A DNA stretch of 33,328 bases from a virus: the IMG/VR virus record IMGVR_UViG_3300031841_001549, positions 1 through 33,328 of that record; one strand, written 5' to 3'. Made by a program: the position numbers and the translations under genes. Position 1 is the stretch's first letter; the number at the start of each line of letters is the position of its first letter. This document shows positions 9,101 to 18,646 of the stretch, piece by piece. The notes under the pieces are model-generated. The model saw only the letters and a program-made list of their open reading frames with translations, was not told the DNA's origin and made no database searches.

Positions 9101-9252
9101 CAGACTTTGAAGAGTCTAAGTTCCGCGCCTATATTCAAAGCAAGAACGACCAAGTTACAGTGGAGCTAGTGAACGACAGCATTGACCAGGCTAAGTTCAT
9201 CGCTCTTGAGTGGACTGGTCTGTACTTTGACGTTGCGAGGAAGTTCGGCTAA
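6133..9252 (+). CDS. Tail tubular protein B (nozzle, T7 gp12 family) with two inserted domains
   Basis: A 1039-residue protein, longer than T7 gp12 (794). The N-terminus has the family pattern GPLNKGVNQQADSFVLPGFA and VEGLKKRLGS. The core contains FFKNRLGFVSGENVILSEAG and LILFSNENQFRLYSGDNVTF (about residues 575-660), and the C-terminus has LRYVDIYYNDSRYFKVEV. The nozzle forms the distal tail tube. The excess length is partly explained by two related Thr/Gly-rich segments, residues about 102-168 and 322-392, both with a TGTGIPANT core. Such modules occur widely in phage surface proteins; here they probably decorate the nozzle (inference). TAATG coupling leads into the next gene. Confidence 0.95.
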   Translation: MSRELYSQIIGPLNKGVNQQADSFVLPGFAKVLENGNCDLVEGLKKRLGSVPVKRVDTLTQNAGGQTLTAPIKWDEAWAFVYNRSTDERFILFVVDDSRTISRTGNTTNGSAVITSVSSMTDVFVGAGVTGTGIPANTTILDIDVANTRITLSANATATNTGTTLTIDSSLTFVTGVSDVEPITGTLPSVVPNEQTFANVTTANLNYLRGSGRARDRLRATSFQDYVFVTNIQQEVEYDSTETLTRYNISEISNAYVPTRAQIWVKLVDYDTRYIVHVTLDNGDEIEGYYLTPSLTDAGGDANVVSSDDIAARLVSNTIDITGTTTSGSSTITSVTADDIEELHAGETITGTGIPANTFVGTVDSDALTFTLVNEAGAAVNATANGSTTLTIGRGLDQVDIHNELNFTIEDSQILITCANANRSITSIIAADARGNTLMAGFSNQVTSITELPPFSWEGYTVLVAPDGAGDQSSYYLQFNAENTTTNGDFGRGVWEESAGWGTRGEYDQTTMPHAFVHYRNDNGLTRFTFQPFSGTAYTDGSTSVDIPGWTDRLAGDEDELPGPSFVDNTINDIVFFKNRLGFVSGENVILSEAGAYYNFWQQSALQVVDSDPIDLTAVSNDVAVLNYALQQQDELILFSNENQFRLYSGDNVTFSPETASVGRISSITMESKVRPEQVGPQVIFPVKEGDFTGLHTFITTDRTVGINLGQTAVITETVPKYIPKNIDSLAVSRTDQYLVALSRDDNDALYVYQFFWEASGGSLTNRQNAWHKWTFPNKEIHWCDFVEGTLYKLVEYDNDGTAEFYLEGINASRPPQNPNELFLLDRQLSSSITTDLGAVTFSYDAGTNKTTVNLPYRTVNTSQFAVIRVDATDTAEAQKRWIVANNIPADVTSFVCDSLGDFSSSSWVFGEQYTFTFRPPQLMPYSRTATENTFIGNRTGRLQLRYVDIYYNDSRYFKVEVTPKHRDAVTYEFDRRDPLNGNIVLSQEPDFEESKFRAYIQSKNDQVTVELVNDSIDQAKFIALEWTGLYFDVARKFG

Positions 9253-10163
9253 TGGCTGCAGATAGAGAACCAAACATCGGTGGCGGTGGAGACGGTAGTA
9301 CTCCTGGTGTAGGAGGAAGTACTGGTAATGAATCTATGGCCGTAGGCGCTAGCGCGTTTGATGCGTTTACAGCTGTAACTCAAATCACTGAAACTGGTCT
9401 TGAAGTAGCTAATCAGATCTTTGCGTTTCAAGAGGCACAAGCTACTGCTGATATTAAAACTGCTGAACGGCAAATAGAGTACTGGACTAAGTTCTCTCAA
9501 CAAAACCGTGAGAACTACAGGGCTTACGACCAACAACTGGACTCTTGGTACAGAGCTTCTGATTACGTAGAGAACTTCAGGCAGTACCAATCAAAACTGC
9601 AAGAGCAGCGAGCTGAGTTTAAAGGAGAGGTTTCTACAGCAGCCACTCAAAACTTTGCACGACAGCTTGCTGATATTGAAGGTCGGTTCTACGAAGAGGA
9701 AGCAAAAGACGAGATCCAGATCAACGCAATTATGCTGGACAAGTTTGCCAGAGCTTCTAAAAAGGCAGCCACTGGTCAAGTCGGTAGAACTGTTACTCGT
9801 ATTAATAACCAGTACAACCAGCAGTACCTACAGAATTTGGGTAACCGCCAAATTACTCGTGAGTTCCGTTTGGCTGACAAGCTCAAGATGGGTGAAGCAG
9901 CTAACGTTGCTCGTCAAAACACTGTTAACAAAATTCAGTTCTACACTCCTCAACCTATTGCTGATCCGGTGAAACCTTTGGCTCCTTTGCCAATTAGAGT
10001 AGTGGAACCTCTAGCAACACCTGGCCCAAGCAAAAGCGCTTTGGCTATTGGTATTGGCAAGACTGTTCTTAGCGGCATCATGGATTACAAAGCAAGTCTT
10101 CCTGAAGCCGGATCTACTGAATACGACGAAAAACCACCTGCAAGTACTGGAACTGAATCATGA
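9252..10163 (+). CDS. Internal virion protein (T7 gp14-like)
   Basis: A 303-residue, mostly helical protein in the gp14 position, between nozzle and the two large internal proteins. An N-terminal Gly/Ser-rich stretch (residues 10-30) is followed by long amphipathic helices rich in Gln, Ala and aromatic residues (EYWTKFSQQNRENYRAYDQQ, DYVENFRQYQSKLQEQ). The C-terminus is Pro-rich and then hydrophobic (SALAIGIGKTVLSGIMDY). In T7, gp14 is ejected first and forms a pore in the outer membrane. The assignment rests on gene order and helix pattern, not on a catalytic motif. ATGA overlap with the next gene. Confidence 0.8.
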   Translation: MAADREPNIGGGGDGSTPGVGGSTGNESMAVGASAFDAFTAVTQITETGLEVANQIFAFQEAQATADIKTAERQIEYWTKFSQQNRENYRAYDQQLDSWYRASDYVENFRQYQSKLQEQRAEFKGEVSTAATQNFARQLADIEGRFYEEEAKDEIQINAIMLDKFARASKKAATGQVGRTVTRINNQYNQQYLQNLGNRQITREFRLADKLKMGEAANVARQNTVNKIQFYTPQPIADPVKPLAPLPIRVVEPLATPGPSKSALAIGIGKTVLSGIMDYKASLPEAGSTEYDEKPPASTGTES

Positions 10164-12955
10164 CCAGCAGCTTTGGCATCAATCCTCAGCGTCAAGTACG
10201 TGATCTTGTAAGCCTGCCTAGTGCTCCTCAAGAGCCTGCAGCTCCTGCTCGGCCTGCTGAAAAGCCTCAGCAAGTTGGCGGTCAGTTGCTTTACGGTCGC
10301 GCTTATCAAGAAGACAACCGAGCCAAACAAGTTATTGGTCAGATCTCTGATTTTCTAAAGGACCAAGGGGTCTTTGATCGTGCCGTTGGCATGATGCGTA
10401 AAGATTATGTTGAGGGTAAAAAGCGTCAAGCAGAAGCACTTCTAGAGCAAGAGGCTGCTGCGTACAAGGATGCCTCTGAGAACAAAGCAGAAACTCAAGC
10501 TCTCAAAGACTCTGGTCGCCCTGACTTAGCTCGTGAGAACCAGCTTCGTAACCCATACGTCAACTTTTTCTACTACAACACCAAAGCAACTGACGCTGGT
10601 AAGCAGATTGCTGTTGAGCTAGCTGATTGGGTAAACAAATCTGTTCCTACTCTTTCGCAGATTGAGAACCCGGCTGAACGTTCGGCACTGATTACTCAAA
10701 AGGCTATTGAGCTTAAAAAGCCTTACGCTGATCTCCCTGCTGCTCACGTTGCAGCAAAGATCGATCCGTTGATCGCTAGCGTCAAATCTGACTCAAACAA
10801 GCTGGTTGCTAAAGAGGTCCTTGAGCGTCGAGCAGAAACTCAGATCCGTGAAACGCAAGAAGCTTTCACTAATGAGCTGAAGCTTCGGGGTACTGTTGCC
10901 AAAGCTGATCCTGGATCACCCCGATCCATGACCTTTGTTGCTGGCGCTGGTCGTGCTGCTTATCTCAAAGGTCGTTCAATCTATGTAGATAAATACGGCT
11001 ACGACGAGTCTCAGTATCACCAGATGCTGTTCGACATCTTGCCCACAATGTTCATCGACCAGTTCGGTGGAGCAGATGGTCGTAACGATCTTCTTGATCA
11101 AGTTACTTACAGCAGCTTTATTGACAGCCTTCAAGGGATCAAGAACAAAGACGGTATTGAGGTTCTTGATCTGATCAAGCGTGGAGATAAGAACCGTAAG
11201 TCCCTGCGTCGTACCATCCTTGAAGGTGTTGTTAACGAGCAAAAGTTATTTGACAACCTACAGCGCAGCGAAAACAATCGAATCTCTCAGCTGCAGCGAG
11301 AGTGGAAAACTGGTCAACGTGCGTCCATCAAAGATTGGATTAGAAACAACCCCAACGCTACTCAAGAGGATGTACTACAAGAACGCAACAGACTGATTCG
11401 TGAAGTAGATCAGAATCGGGGGCTGCTGCCTCGAGATATGGAAGTTGAGGATGCCATCAAGTTTTATGAAAAGGCACTGCCTGACATTGAATATGCTCTT
11501 CCTGACAGGCAAAAGCTAAACGAAATTAACATTGCTAAGAGCTTGGTAGCTAGCGGTGTTGTTCAAATGCCTGAGGATCAGCTTGAGCGTTTGACAGGTA
11601 CTGACGCTTTCTACGAGATCGCAAAGATCTATAACGACGCTGACGTTTCTCAAAACAGCCCTGACGTAGCAGCAAACACAGCGAGCGCTATGAAGACGCT
11701 CAAGCAAAACCTCAGGACTACCATCCTGAACGGAGAGTACGCCAGAGGAATTGCCACGTTGCCTGAGGGTCCTGAGCGGACTGCAAAACGCAGGCAGCTT
11801 GATGAAGCTATTGAACGGGCTCAAAGCCAATTTGAATCTGAACTGTCTCCTCAGCTGAGAGCACGTATTGGTGCTGCAGGTCAGCTTACCCCTGAAAAGC
11901 TGCAAGACATCATTACAACTATTGAGACGGAACAATTCAATCGTCCTATCTATTCAAAGGTTGAGGATCACTATTTTGATAAAGTTTCCGGTGCTCCTAC
12001 TCCTGTTCCCCCTCTTGCTATTGATAAGTGGGAACCAAACAAAGGCTGGGAGATCACCATTAACGACGTAGATGACGGTCGTGCTTGGAGCCGGTTGTCT
12101 AAGAGCTACTTCTACAGGAACCCTCAACAAGCTCGTCAGTGGCTGAGCAACAATTTTGTTCTACCCTCTTCTTCGATCCAAGAGTTGCATAAAGCTTTAA
12201 TTAGCGGTGACGTGTCTAATATTAGTGAGGCAACTCGTAAACGGATGCAAAATGTTATGTTCGCTTTTAGTAGTACTGGTTTAGGTCCAGCGGACGTTGC
12301 ACAGCAACAAGTTATTCGTTATTTGACCAAGGATCAAAACAACAACGTTGTAAGCCCACTGCCTAGGAAAGTCGGCCAGAGCTATACCCAAAACCTCGAT
12401 AAGCTTGCAAACCACCTTGCTGTTCCTATTGCTGGCACTGGCGTAGCTCCTAAGGACCTGCTGCTGTATATGTCAAACAACGGTGAGCACGGTCATAGCA
12501 ATAACAACGCTATCGACTTCTTTGTTGAGCGTGGTAACCGGTATCAAACAGCAAACCGTTTTGGTTCTCCTGTTAGCGGCAGAGTTGTGTTCGCTAACTA
12601 CGTGGATGGCTTTGGTATGACTGTTGTGGTTCAAGCCACTACTAACGGTGACGGGTACAAGAAAGGAGACCGTATTCTTGTCGGTCACGCTGATCAGCTG
12701 TTAGTCAAAGAAGATGGTTTTGTTACTAAGGGTGATCCCCTTCTGGTTGCTGGTAACCGTTTGAAGCCGTCTGCTAACACTGGTAGAGGTACTCCTGGTC
12801 ACCTTCATCTGCAAGTGATGCAAAAGCCTGAAGGTAAAAACTGGGAAGGTAAGTGGGTCGATCAGCAGGTATACCAGTACAGTCAACCGGAACAGCAGTA
12901 CTTCTTTATGAAGAACGTAGTTCCTATGTACTCTCGGTTTGAAAAGGGGTCATAG
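10160..12955 (+). CDS. Internal virion protein (T7 gp15-like) with C-terminal M23 peptidase-like domain
   Basis: A 931-residue protein. Residues 1-740 are helical and polar, as expected for the ejected gp15 core protein. Residues about 770-895 read as an M23 (LytM-type) zinc peptidase: AIDFFVERG with Asp786, then GSPVSGRVVFANY, LVGHADQLLVKEDG with His843, KGDPLLVAGN, and GHLHLQV with His881 and His883. These match the Asp, the YxH histidine and the HxH pair of the family. The first zinc ligand, normally His four residues before the Asp, is Asn782 here, while His777 and His779 lie close by. The domain would cut peptidoglycan cross-bridges during ejection. T7 instead carries a transglycosylase in gp16. 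Confidence 0.85.
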   Translation: MTSSFGINPQRQVRDLVSLPSAPQEPAAPARPAEKPQQVGGQLLYGRAYQEDNRAKQVIGQISDFLKDQGVFDRAVGMMRKDYVEGKKRQAEALLEQEAAAYKDASENKAETQALKDSGRPDLARENQLRNPYVNFFYYNTKATDAGKQIAVELADWVNKSVPTLSQIENPAERSALITQKAIELKKPYADLPAAHVAAKIDPLIASVKSDSNKLVAKEVLERRAETQIRETQEAFTNELKLRGTVAKADPGSPRSMTFVAGAGRAAYLKGRSIYVDKYGYDESQYHQMLFDILPTMFIDQFGGADGRNDLLDQVTYSSFIDSLQGIKNKDGIEVLDLIKRGDKNRKSLRRTILEGVVNEQKLFDNLQRSENNRISQLQREWKTGQRASIKDWIRNNPNATQEDVLQERNRLIREVDQNRGLLPRDMEVEDAIKFYEKALPDIEYALPDRQKLNEINIAKSLVASGVVQMPEDQLERLTGTDAFYEIAKIYNDADVSQNSPDVAANTASAMKTLKQNLRTTILNGEYARGIATLPEGPERTAKRRQLDEAIERAQSQFESELSPQLRARIGAAGQLTPEKLQDIITTIETEQFNRPIYSKVEDHYFDKVSGAPTPVPPLAIDKWEPNKGWEITINDVDDGRAWSRLSKSYFYRNPQQARQWLSNNFVLPSSSIQELHKALISGDVSNISEATRKRMQNVMFAFSSTGLGPADVAQQQVIRYLTKDQNNNVVSPLPRKVGQSYTQNLDKLANHLAVPIAGTGVAPKDLLLYMSNNGEHGHSNNNAIDFFVERGNRYQTANRFGSPVSGRVVFANYVDGFGMTVVVQATTNGDGYKKGDRILVGHADQLLVKEDGFVTKGDPLLVAGNRLKPSANTGRGTPGHLHLQVMQKPEGKNWEGKWVDQQVYQYSQPEQQYFFMKNVVPMYSRFEKGS

Positions 12956-12972
12956 CGTTTTCTAGTCATATC

Positions 12973-12999
12973 CAGTAGTTTGGAGGAAGCGAACTACTG
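12973..12999 (+). promoter_or_regulatory. Perfect hairpin with Shine-Dalgarno-like loop before gp16-like gene
   Basis: CAGTAGTT (12973-12980) pairs perfectly with AACTACTG (12992-12999) around an 11-base loop that contains GGAGG (12982-12986). It lies in the 54-bp gap before the giant internal virion gene, 10 bp upstream of its ATG. No T-run follows, so termination is unlikely. It may be a processing site, or it may tune ribosome access (inference). Confidence 0.5.
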
Positions 13000-13009
13000 T
13001 TTGGTCTAG

Positions 13010-16000
13010 ATGCCATACGTACCTCTTTCTGACGGCCAACTTATCTTTGTAGAAACTCAAGAAGAAGCAGATCGTTTATATAACGAGAGCTGGGGTCAGG
13101 GGGCTGCTGCGGAGGCACAACCAGCAGCACCTCAACAACCTGCTCCTGCTGAACAGCAACAAGAAGCCGCTCCTACTGCTCAAGCACAACCTGAGGTTCC
13201 TGAAGAGCGAACCTCTTTGCGCTCTGAACAGGAGCGACCTCTGACTAAATACATCGAAGACCTTGGTCGTGCTGGTGTTGATGGTCTGCGTCAAATTGTT
13301 GACCAGACGTACGGCATGGGCGAGATGATGGCCGAGTTGTACGCAGACGTTGAAGCCGGTCTGGGTGACACTGCCGGTATGATCGCTGGCGGTCCTGCTC
13401 TTGGCGGTAGCCTCAACCCAAACGCTCTTAAAGATCCTGACGTTCTCCGGGAAGAGCTGAATAACGCTGGTTTGGCTTTTGATGCCGTTGTTAAAACCGG
13501 TAAGAACCCTGAAGGTTTTAGCTACGGAATTAAACCCAGTGTTCCTGTTCTCGGTCCTTTGTTCAGTGAGGAAAGTGATCTTGTAGATGAATATGTAAAG
13601 CCCAAAACTGCTCCAGGCAAATTCGTGTCTGGTGTCGTCAGTATTATTGGTGCTGACAAGATTGCTAAAAAGATCGGTCTTAATCCGAACACCGCACCTG
13701 CTCTTGCTCAAGTATTTAAAGCAGAAGGCGCTAAGCAAAAGATAAACGCAGGCACCCGTTACCTCTTCAAAACCTTTCTTCCTGAGTTGGTTGGAGACAG
13801 CATCTACTTCGGTCCTGATCTACCGCCAGAGCTGAATCAAGAGCTTGAGGAAGTCCGAGCAGAGGCTACTCCTGAGCTGCGTCGAGCAGCTATGAAGACC
13901 CTACTGGCTAGGGATGACATTGAGTTTGAGTACGCAAGCGCAGCACTAGAAAATCTGTACTGGGGTGCCGGTACTGTTCTTGGTGTTGATGCTATTGCTA
14001 AACCTCTACTTAAAAAGATCTTCAAAATCGGTAATAACTCCGTACAAGACGTTCAAAACGGCGTACCTATTAACGAAGCAATCGATAAGCGTGTCGATGA
14101 GGGTTTCAAAGAAGTCGAAGAGGTTCTTAGCGAGAACGTCTACGACATGGCCGACACCGTTCGTGATGAGCGGCTTGGTCAACTAAACACTCTCATCAAC
14201 CGCCGTATTGAAGAGAACGTTTCAAAGATTGCTCTTAGCTCTCGCTCTGGCGCTGAGAACTACATCACTAAGCAAACTGATGTTGGTCCACGGCTGAAGG
14301 AAGCTTTGGATGCTGTTGATGAGATCCCTGACATTGGTGAGGAACTGCCTCAGATCAGTGCTCGCGTCAACGACCTTCAAAAAGCTGCTGGTGTTTCTTC
14401 TGTTGATCAGCTTGAAGCTAAGCGTGTGATGCTTACTAAGCGGATTGAAGATTACAACAGAGCAGCAGCTGCTGATCCTGAGTGGATTAACAAAAGCACT
14501 GGCACTGGTAAACGCAAAACAAAGAACAGCACCAAGGTCCGTAAAGCTACCCAAGCTCTTGCACGACTGGCAGATCTTGAGCAAGCAAACATCGAGCTCA
14601 AAGCAGCTCAAGAGGTGATGGATGCTCGTGAGGCTGGCTTCAGCAAAGTCAACGAGTTGTTGCGTGAAGGTGGTGAGTCTTCCCTTGGTTTCAGGAACTC
14701 TCTCAACGATGCACGTACTCTGATCAACAGCATTGAAGAGCTGGACAAAGAGCGTATTGGTCTACTGAAGAACCGCAACAGCGCTCTGTTTGAACAGAAT
14801 CGTTTGGACGAGATCAACAACGATCTCAAGCTGCCTGGTCCCCTTGGTGAGGCTTACCGGGAACTCAAGGACCTTGTTGATTCCGCTGAGATTGCTAACA
14901 ACTTCGGCAACCTCAACGAAGAGTTTATGCGGAACTTTGTTCTCCGTGCTGAGGCTATCGAGAACAAGATCATGGAAGTCGGTGGTATGCAGCCGATCGT
15001 TCCTGAGATGCCAAAAGGCACTCCGTTTGATGATGAGTTCAAACAGCTTGAGATACCTCTGACTGGTGAGGAGGCTGTACCGCCTGAACTGAGTAGCGGT
15101 ATTCCTCGTACTGCTGCTGCTGTTGAGCTGCCTGCTCCTATTACCAAGAACGAAGCTGGTGAGCTTGCTATCGACAGCAACAAAATCACCAACAACATCC
15201 AACTCAAAACGACTCGGCCGCGGCCTACTAGCGTCTCTAACCAGCAAGTTATTGATCAGCTCAACAGGCGTCAAAACAAGATGCTCGATCCTGCTGATAA
15301 CGCAGAAGAGTTCTTGGACAACCTGGACGAGATGGACAAGATCAACAAAGATCTTCTCGCTGCTGGTCGTACCGAAGAGGCTATTGAAGCTACTAAGTGG
15401 AGAAACACCAACAGCATTAAATACGCCACTAGCTGGACTAACGCCAAGATTCTGAAGCTGGCTATTAAACGTCAGCAAGAGAACGCTCGTTGGGTTCCGG
15501 CTCAAGCTGCTGAGGCTGTGTTCCGTTTGTCTGCTCTTCAGGGCTACGACAAGAACCTTGCTCGTATTCAGACCTACTTGCAAGCTGAGAAGATCGCCAA
15601 GAAAGAGAAGAAAGATACAAATGTACTGATTACTGTTCTTGCTCTGCTGGATACCTCATCCACTCAGCTGCTGCGTGATGCTCGTGATATGCGGGCCATT
15701 GTTCGGCAAGAGAACGCAGATGCTCTTATCAAAGAACAAACCCTCCGTAACTTCAAAAACTCTTACGTCGAGCTTCAAGCTGGCGTAAAAGCTGTCACTG
15801 AGTTGATGGACGTTGCAGGTAACCGCTTGCAACTCTTTGGTAAGGCACGACGTTTGGTTGCTGGACCCAGCATCAACGACATCTTCAATTCCTATATGAA
15901 GGCTTTTGGAGATGTTGATGAGCTGTCTGAAACCCTGGCAAAGAACGCAAAGAAAGCCAAGGTTGAAATGGACGCTAAGTTCAACGATGTCTTTGAACGC

Positions 16001-18646
16001 CTTGATAACGGTGAGGAAGTCTCACAAGCAGATCTAGAAGGTCTTGAGGATCTGGCTGATCAGATCTACATGGCCCAAGGTGATCTTAAAAAACTCCAAG
16101 ACCTGCAAGTTACTGACAGGGACATCTTGGCTCGTATTCAGGTCAACGCCAGTATGAGTGGCCCTGATCTGTTCTTGACGATGCCTGTTGATGGTGTTGC
16201 TAACGGTATCCAAGAGAGTGCTTTGCGGGCTGTTGGTTACGGCGTCAACGGTTACTGGGCTAAGTGGGTCACTCAAAACCCTGAGGTCAGTGAAGCTGCA
16301 ATCAAAGAAGCAAGGATTAGCGCTGGTGTTATGTACCAGTGGTTGTTCTCGCTAAACGAAGGCTTTGAGATGGCTTACCGACGGTTTGTTTACGGTAAGC
16401 AAATTGCTGATCCCAAGCAGCTAACCAACAAAGCGTATGAAATGGCTCAAACCGGTGGTATCCGTCGGGAAGAAGCAATCAACCAAGACCTCAGCGCTGA
16501 ATCGCTCAACATTCCGTTCATCAACTACGTCCTTGAGCGTAAGAAAAACGGCGATGACAAGCTGTTCGATGCCATCAACAAGGCTCGGGTTCTCACAAAA
16601 GTGTTCCATGACTACACCATTCCTGGCGAAGCTTGGAACCTGCGTGGACCTGCTGGTAAGGTTCTTGGCGGGTTTACTAGCCTTACTCGTGGGATCACTA
16701 AAAACATCCCGCTTGGCGGAGAGAAAGGTTTAGGTACTCACAGCTACTACCCCGGTGGTGAGTATATGAACCTCAGTTTGGCGACTCAAATTGCTGGTTC
16801 TGCTGACGAGTTTGTCACAACTCTGTTTGCTCACGGTCGAGCTAAAGCAGAAGCAAAACTTATGGTTGATGACCTAATTGCTTCTGGTACTTATGCAGCT
16901 GAAGACCGAGCAAAGATGTATAGAAAACATCTTGCAGAGGCTAAGAGCCGTATCTACAAAGATAAGATCCGGGTTGGTTATGACCAGCGGGTAATCGGTC
17001 GAGCTGTTAACGAGGAAAAAGTCCTTGAGATGACTCGGGCCATCAACTTGGTCGAAGAGCTGACTGGACCTCTTGGTGATATGGAGGATGCCATCAACGT
17101 GCTGCGGAACTCTAAAAACCCGCAGATGGCTGCTTTCTCCCGTCACGTTATTCCGTATGTTGTTTCTCCTGCTAACGCTATTAAGCGTGCAGTTAAATAC
17201 GCATACGGCGGTCAAGTTGCCAACTTCGCTCTTGATATTGGTCGCCTAGGTTTCAAAGAAGCCGCAGGTCGCCTCCCAGAGAAAGTCATCGCTCAAGCTG
17301 ATGCAATGAGCAACGGCGGTCTTACCAAGCACGTACTGGAGTTTGAATCTAAATACTTCAGTGAGGATATGGCTGTCCGCAGTAAGGCACAAGGTGCTCT
17401 AGCTGTTTCTGCTGGCATCATGACCACCACTTGGGCGATGGTCAATATGGGCGAGCACGACATCACTGGCGGTATGGAGCACACCTACCGTCAAGGTGAA
17501 GCAGTTAGAAAACCCTACACCTGGCTGATTAACGGTGAAGAGTACAGCTACCGTTGGTGGCCCATCATTGGTCCTGCTATTGCTTTCCACGCAAACCTGC
17601 GGGATATGGATCAACACGGGACAAACCCGATGAGTGATCTTGTTTCGTTTGCTCTGGCAACAACTGCAAACACCATTATGGAAGTGCCTGCTTTGGCAGG
17701 TATTGAGCAGCTGTTCAAAGTTGTTAGCAGCACTCAAGATGGAAACGTGAATCGTCTCCAGAAGTTCCTTGCTGATGGTGCAGCCAAAGCTGGTGATCCT
17801 TACCTCAACCTCCGTAAGTTCCTCAAGTTTGGCGTTGACCCCCGTAAACCTGCTGATGCACTAGGCCGCTTCAAGCTTCCGTTTACGGAGCGCTTCAAAA
17901 CTGAGCGGACTGCACAAGGTGAGGATGTTGGTTTTGCTAAGCAAACCGCTCAACAGGTTGGTGATGTTGCCAGTATGGCTGTCAGCATGATCGCTAACTC
18001 TTACGAAGACACTCCGTTCACCTTTATTGCAGAAGCAATGATGAACGAGTTCAACGGAGATGAAGATGTTCGTCTGCGGTCTCGTAAATCCATCTGGTAC
18101 GGCAAACCTGAAGAAACCGTCAAAGCAAACCACGCTGGTATCTTCTGGCCTCTCCAATCTGTGTTTGGTCGGTATATGCCGTTCTCTACCAACCAAAACG
18201 ACATCGTTAACCGTGAGATGTTGAACAACATGATCTCTCCTCCTGCACCAAATATGTTTGCAGCTGATGGAGTGAAAGCTGTTGATAAGACGGTTCTCAA
18301 TAACTTTGGGTTCTACCTAAACACTGAGTACACGTTCTACAGCCCACGGTTCAGAAAGACTTACACAGGTGTTAATGAGTACCTGCGTGATGTCATTAAA
18401 GATCCTTTGTACCAATCTCTTCCTTCCCTTGATTCTCCTTACGCAATGGGTAACACCTTTAGCGAGAAAGAGTTCAATTGGGACCGTGAGAACAACAGTC
18501 GTAGAGCAATGTTGATGAAAGAAGTTAGGGCGCTCTACAGTGGAGCAAAGGAAAAGTTCCTACAAGGAGACCAGCCAAATCAACGATTTAAGGCTCCTGA
18601 AAACCTCAAGCAGTACATCAACACCCAACGAGGGATGATTAAGTAA
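13010..18646 (+). CDS. Giant internal virion protein (T7 gp16-like), 1878 aa
   Basis: The largest gene in the window, in the gp16 position just before the tail fibre. Residues 30-75 are a Pro/Gln/Ala-rich linker. Residues about 80-330 include Gly-rich hydrophobic stretches (GDTAGMIAGGPALGGSL, PGKFVSGVVSIIGADKI). The rest is long helical and coiled-coil sequence. T7 gp16 (1318 residues) is ejected, spans the envelope and helps translocate DNA; its N-terminus carries a lytic transglycosylase. I do not see a transglycosylase motif here; the wall-cutting role seems to have moved to the M23-like domain of the upstream protein. The last residues (QRFKAPENLKQYINTQRGMIK) run into the fibre gene by a TAATG overlap. 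Confidence 0.85.
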   Translation: MPYVPLSDGQLIFVETQEEADRLYNESWGQGAAAEAQPAAPQQPAPAEQQQEAAPTAQAQPEVPEERTSLRSEQERPLTKYIEDLGRAGVDGLRQIVDQTYGMGEMMAELYADVEAGLGDTAGMIAGGPALGGSLNPNALKDPDVLREELNNAGLAFDAVVKTGKNPEGFSYGIKPSVPVLGPLFSEESDLVDEYVKPKTAPGKFVSGVVSIIGADKIAKKIGLNPNTAPALAQVFKAEGAKQKINAGTRYLFKTFLPELVGDSIYFGPDLPPELNQELEEVRAEATPELRRAAMKTLLARDDIEFEYASAALENLYWGAGTVLGVDAIAKPLLKKIFKIGNNSVQDVQNGVPINEAIDKRVDEGFKEVEEVLSENVYDMADTVRDERLGQLNTLINRRIEENVSKIALSSRSGAENYITKQTDVGPRLKEALDAVDEIPDIGEELPQISARVNDLQKAAGVSSVDQLEAKRVMLTKRIEDYNRAAAADPEWINKSTGTGKRKTKNSTKVRKATQALARLADLEQANIELKAAQEVMDAREAGFSKVNELLREGGESSLGFRNSLNDARTLINSIEELDKERIGLLKNRNSALFEQNRLDEINNDLKLPGPLGEAYRELKDLVDSAEIANNFGNLNEEFMRNFVLRAEAIENKIMEVGGMQPIVPEMPKGTPFDDEFKQLEIPLTGEEAVPPELSSGIPRTAAAVELPAPITKNEAGELAIDSNKITNNIQLKTTRPRPTSVSNQQVIDQLNRRQNKMLDPADNAEEFLDNLDEMDKINKDLLAAGRTEEAIEATKWRNTNSIKYATSWTNAKILKLAIKRQQENARWVPAQAAEAVFRLSALQGYDKNLARIQTYLQAEKIAKKEKKDTNVLITVLALLDTSSTQLLRDARDMRAIVRQENADALIKEQTLRNFKNSYVELQAGVKAVTELMDVAGNRLQLFGKARRLVAGPSINDIFNSYMKAFGDVDELSETLAKNAKKAKVEMDAKFNDVFERLDNGEEVSQADLEGLEDLADQIYMAQGDLKKLQDLQVTDRDILARIQVNASMSGPDLFLTMPVDGVANGIQESALRAVGYGVNGYWAKWVTQNPEVSEAAIKEARISAGVMYQWLFSLNEGFEMAYRRFVYGKQIADPKQLTNKAYEMAQTGGIRREEAINQDLSAESLNIPFINYVLERKKNGDDKLFDAINKARVLTKVFHDYTIPGEAWNLRGPAGKVLGGFTSLTRGITKNIPLGGEKGLGTHSYYPGGEYMNLSLATQIAGSADEFVTTLFAHGRAKAEAKLMVDDLIASGTYAAEDRAKMYRKHLAEAKSRIYKDKIRVGYDQRVIGRAVNEEKVLEMTRAINLVEELTGPLGDMEDAINVLRNSKNPQMAAFSRHVIPYVVSPANAIKRAVKYAYGGQVANFALDIGRLGFKEAAGRLPEKVIAQADAMSNGGLTKHVLEFESKYFSEDMAVRSKAQGALAVSAGIMTTTWAMVNMGEHDITGGMEHTYRQGEAVRKPYTWLINGEEYSYRWWPIIGPAIAFHANLRDMDQHGTNPMSDLVSFALATTANTIMEVPALAGIEQLFKVVSSTQDGNVNRLQKFLADGAAKAGDPYLNLRKFLKFGVDPRKPADALGRFKLPFTERFKTERTAQGEDVGFAKQTAQQVGDVASMAVSMIANSYEDTPFTFIAEAMMNEFNGDEDVRLRSRKSIWYGKPEETVKANHAGIFWPLQSVFGRYMPFSTNQNDIVNREMLNNMISPPAPNMFAADGVKAVDKTVLNNFGFYLNTEYTFYSPRFRKTYTGVNEYLRDVIKDPLYQSLPSLDSPYAMGNTFSEKEFNWDRENNSRRAMLMKEVRALYSGAKEKFLQGDQPNQRFKAPENLKQYINTQRGMIK

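Noticed and set aside
14762-15583. 273-codon minus-strand frame within the gp16-like gene
   Set aside because: No start signal or domain, and it lies wholly inside a clear plus-strand gene; typical shadow frame.
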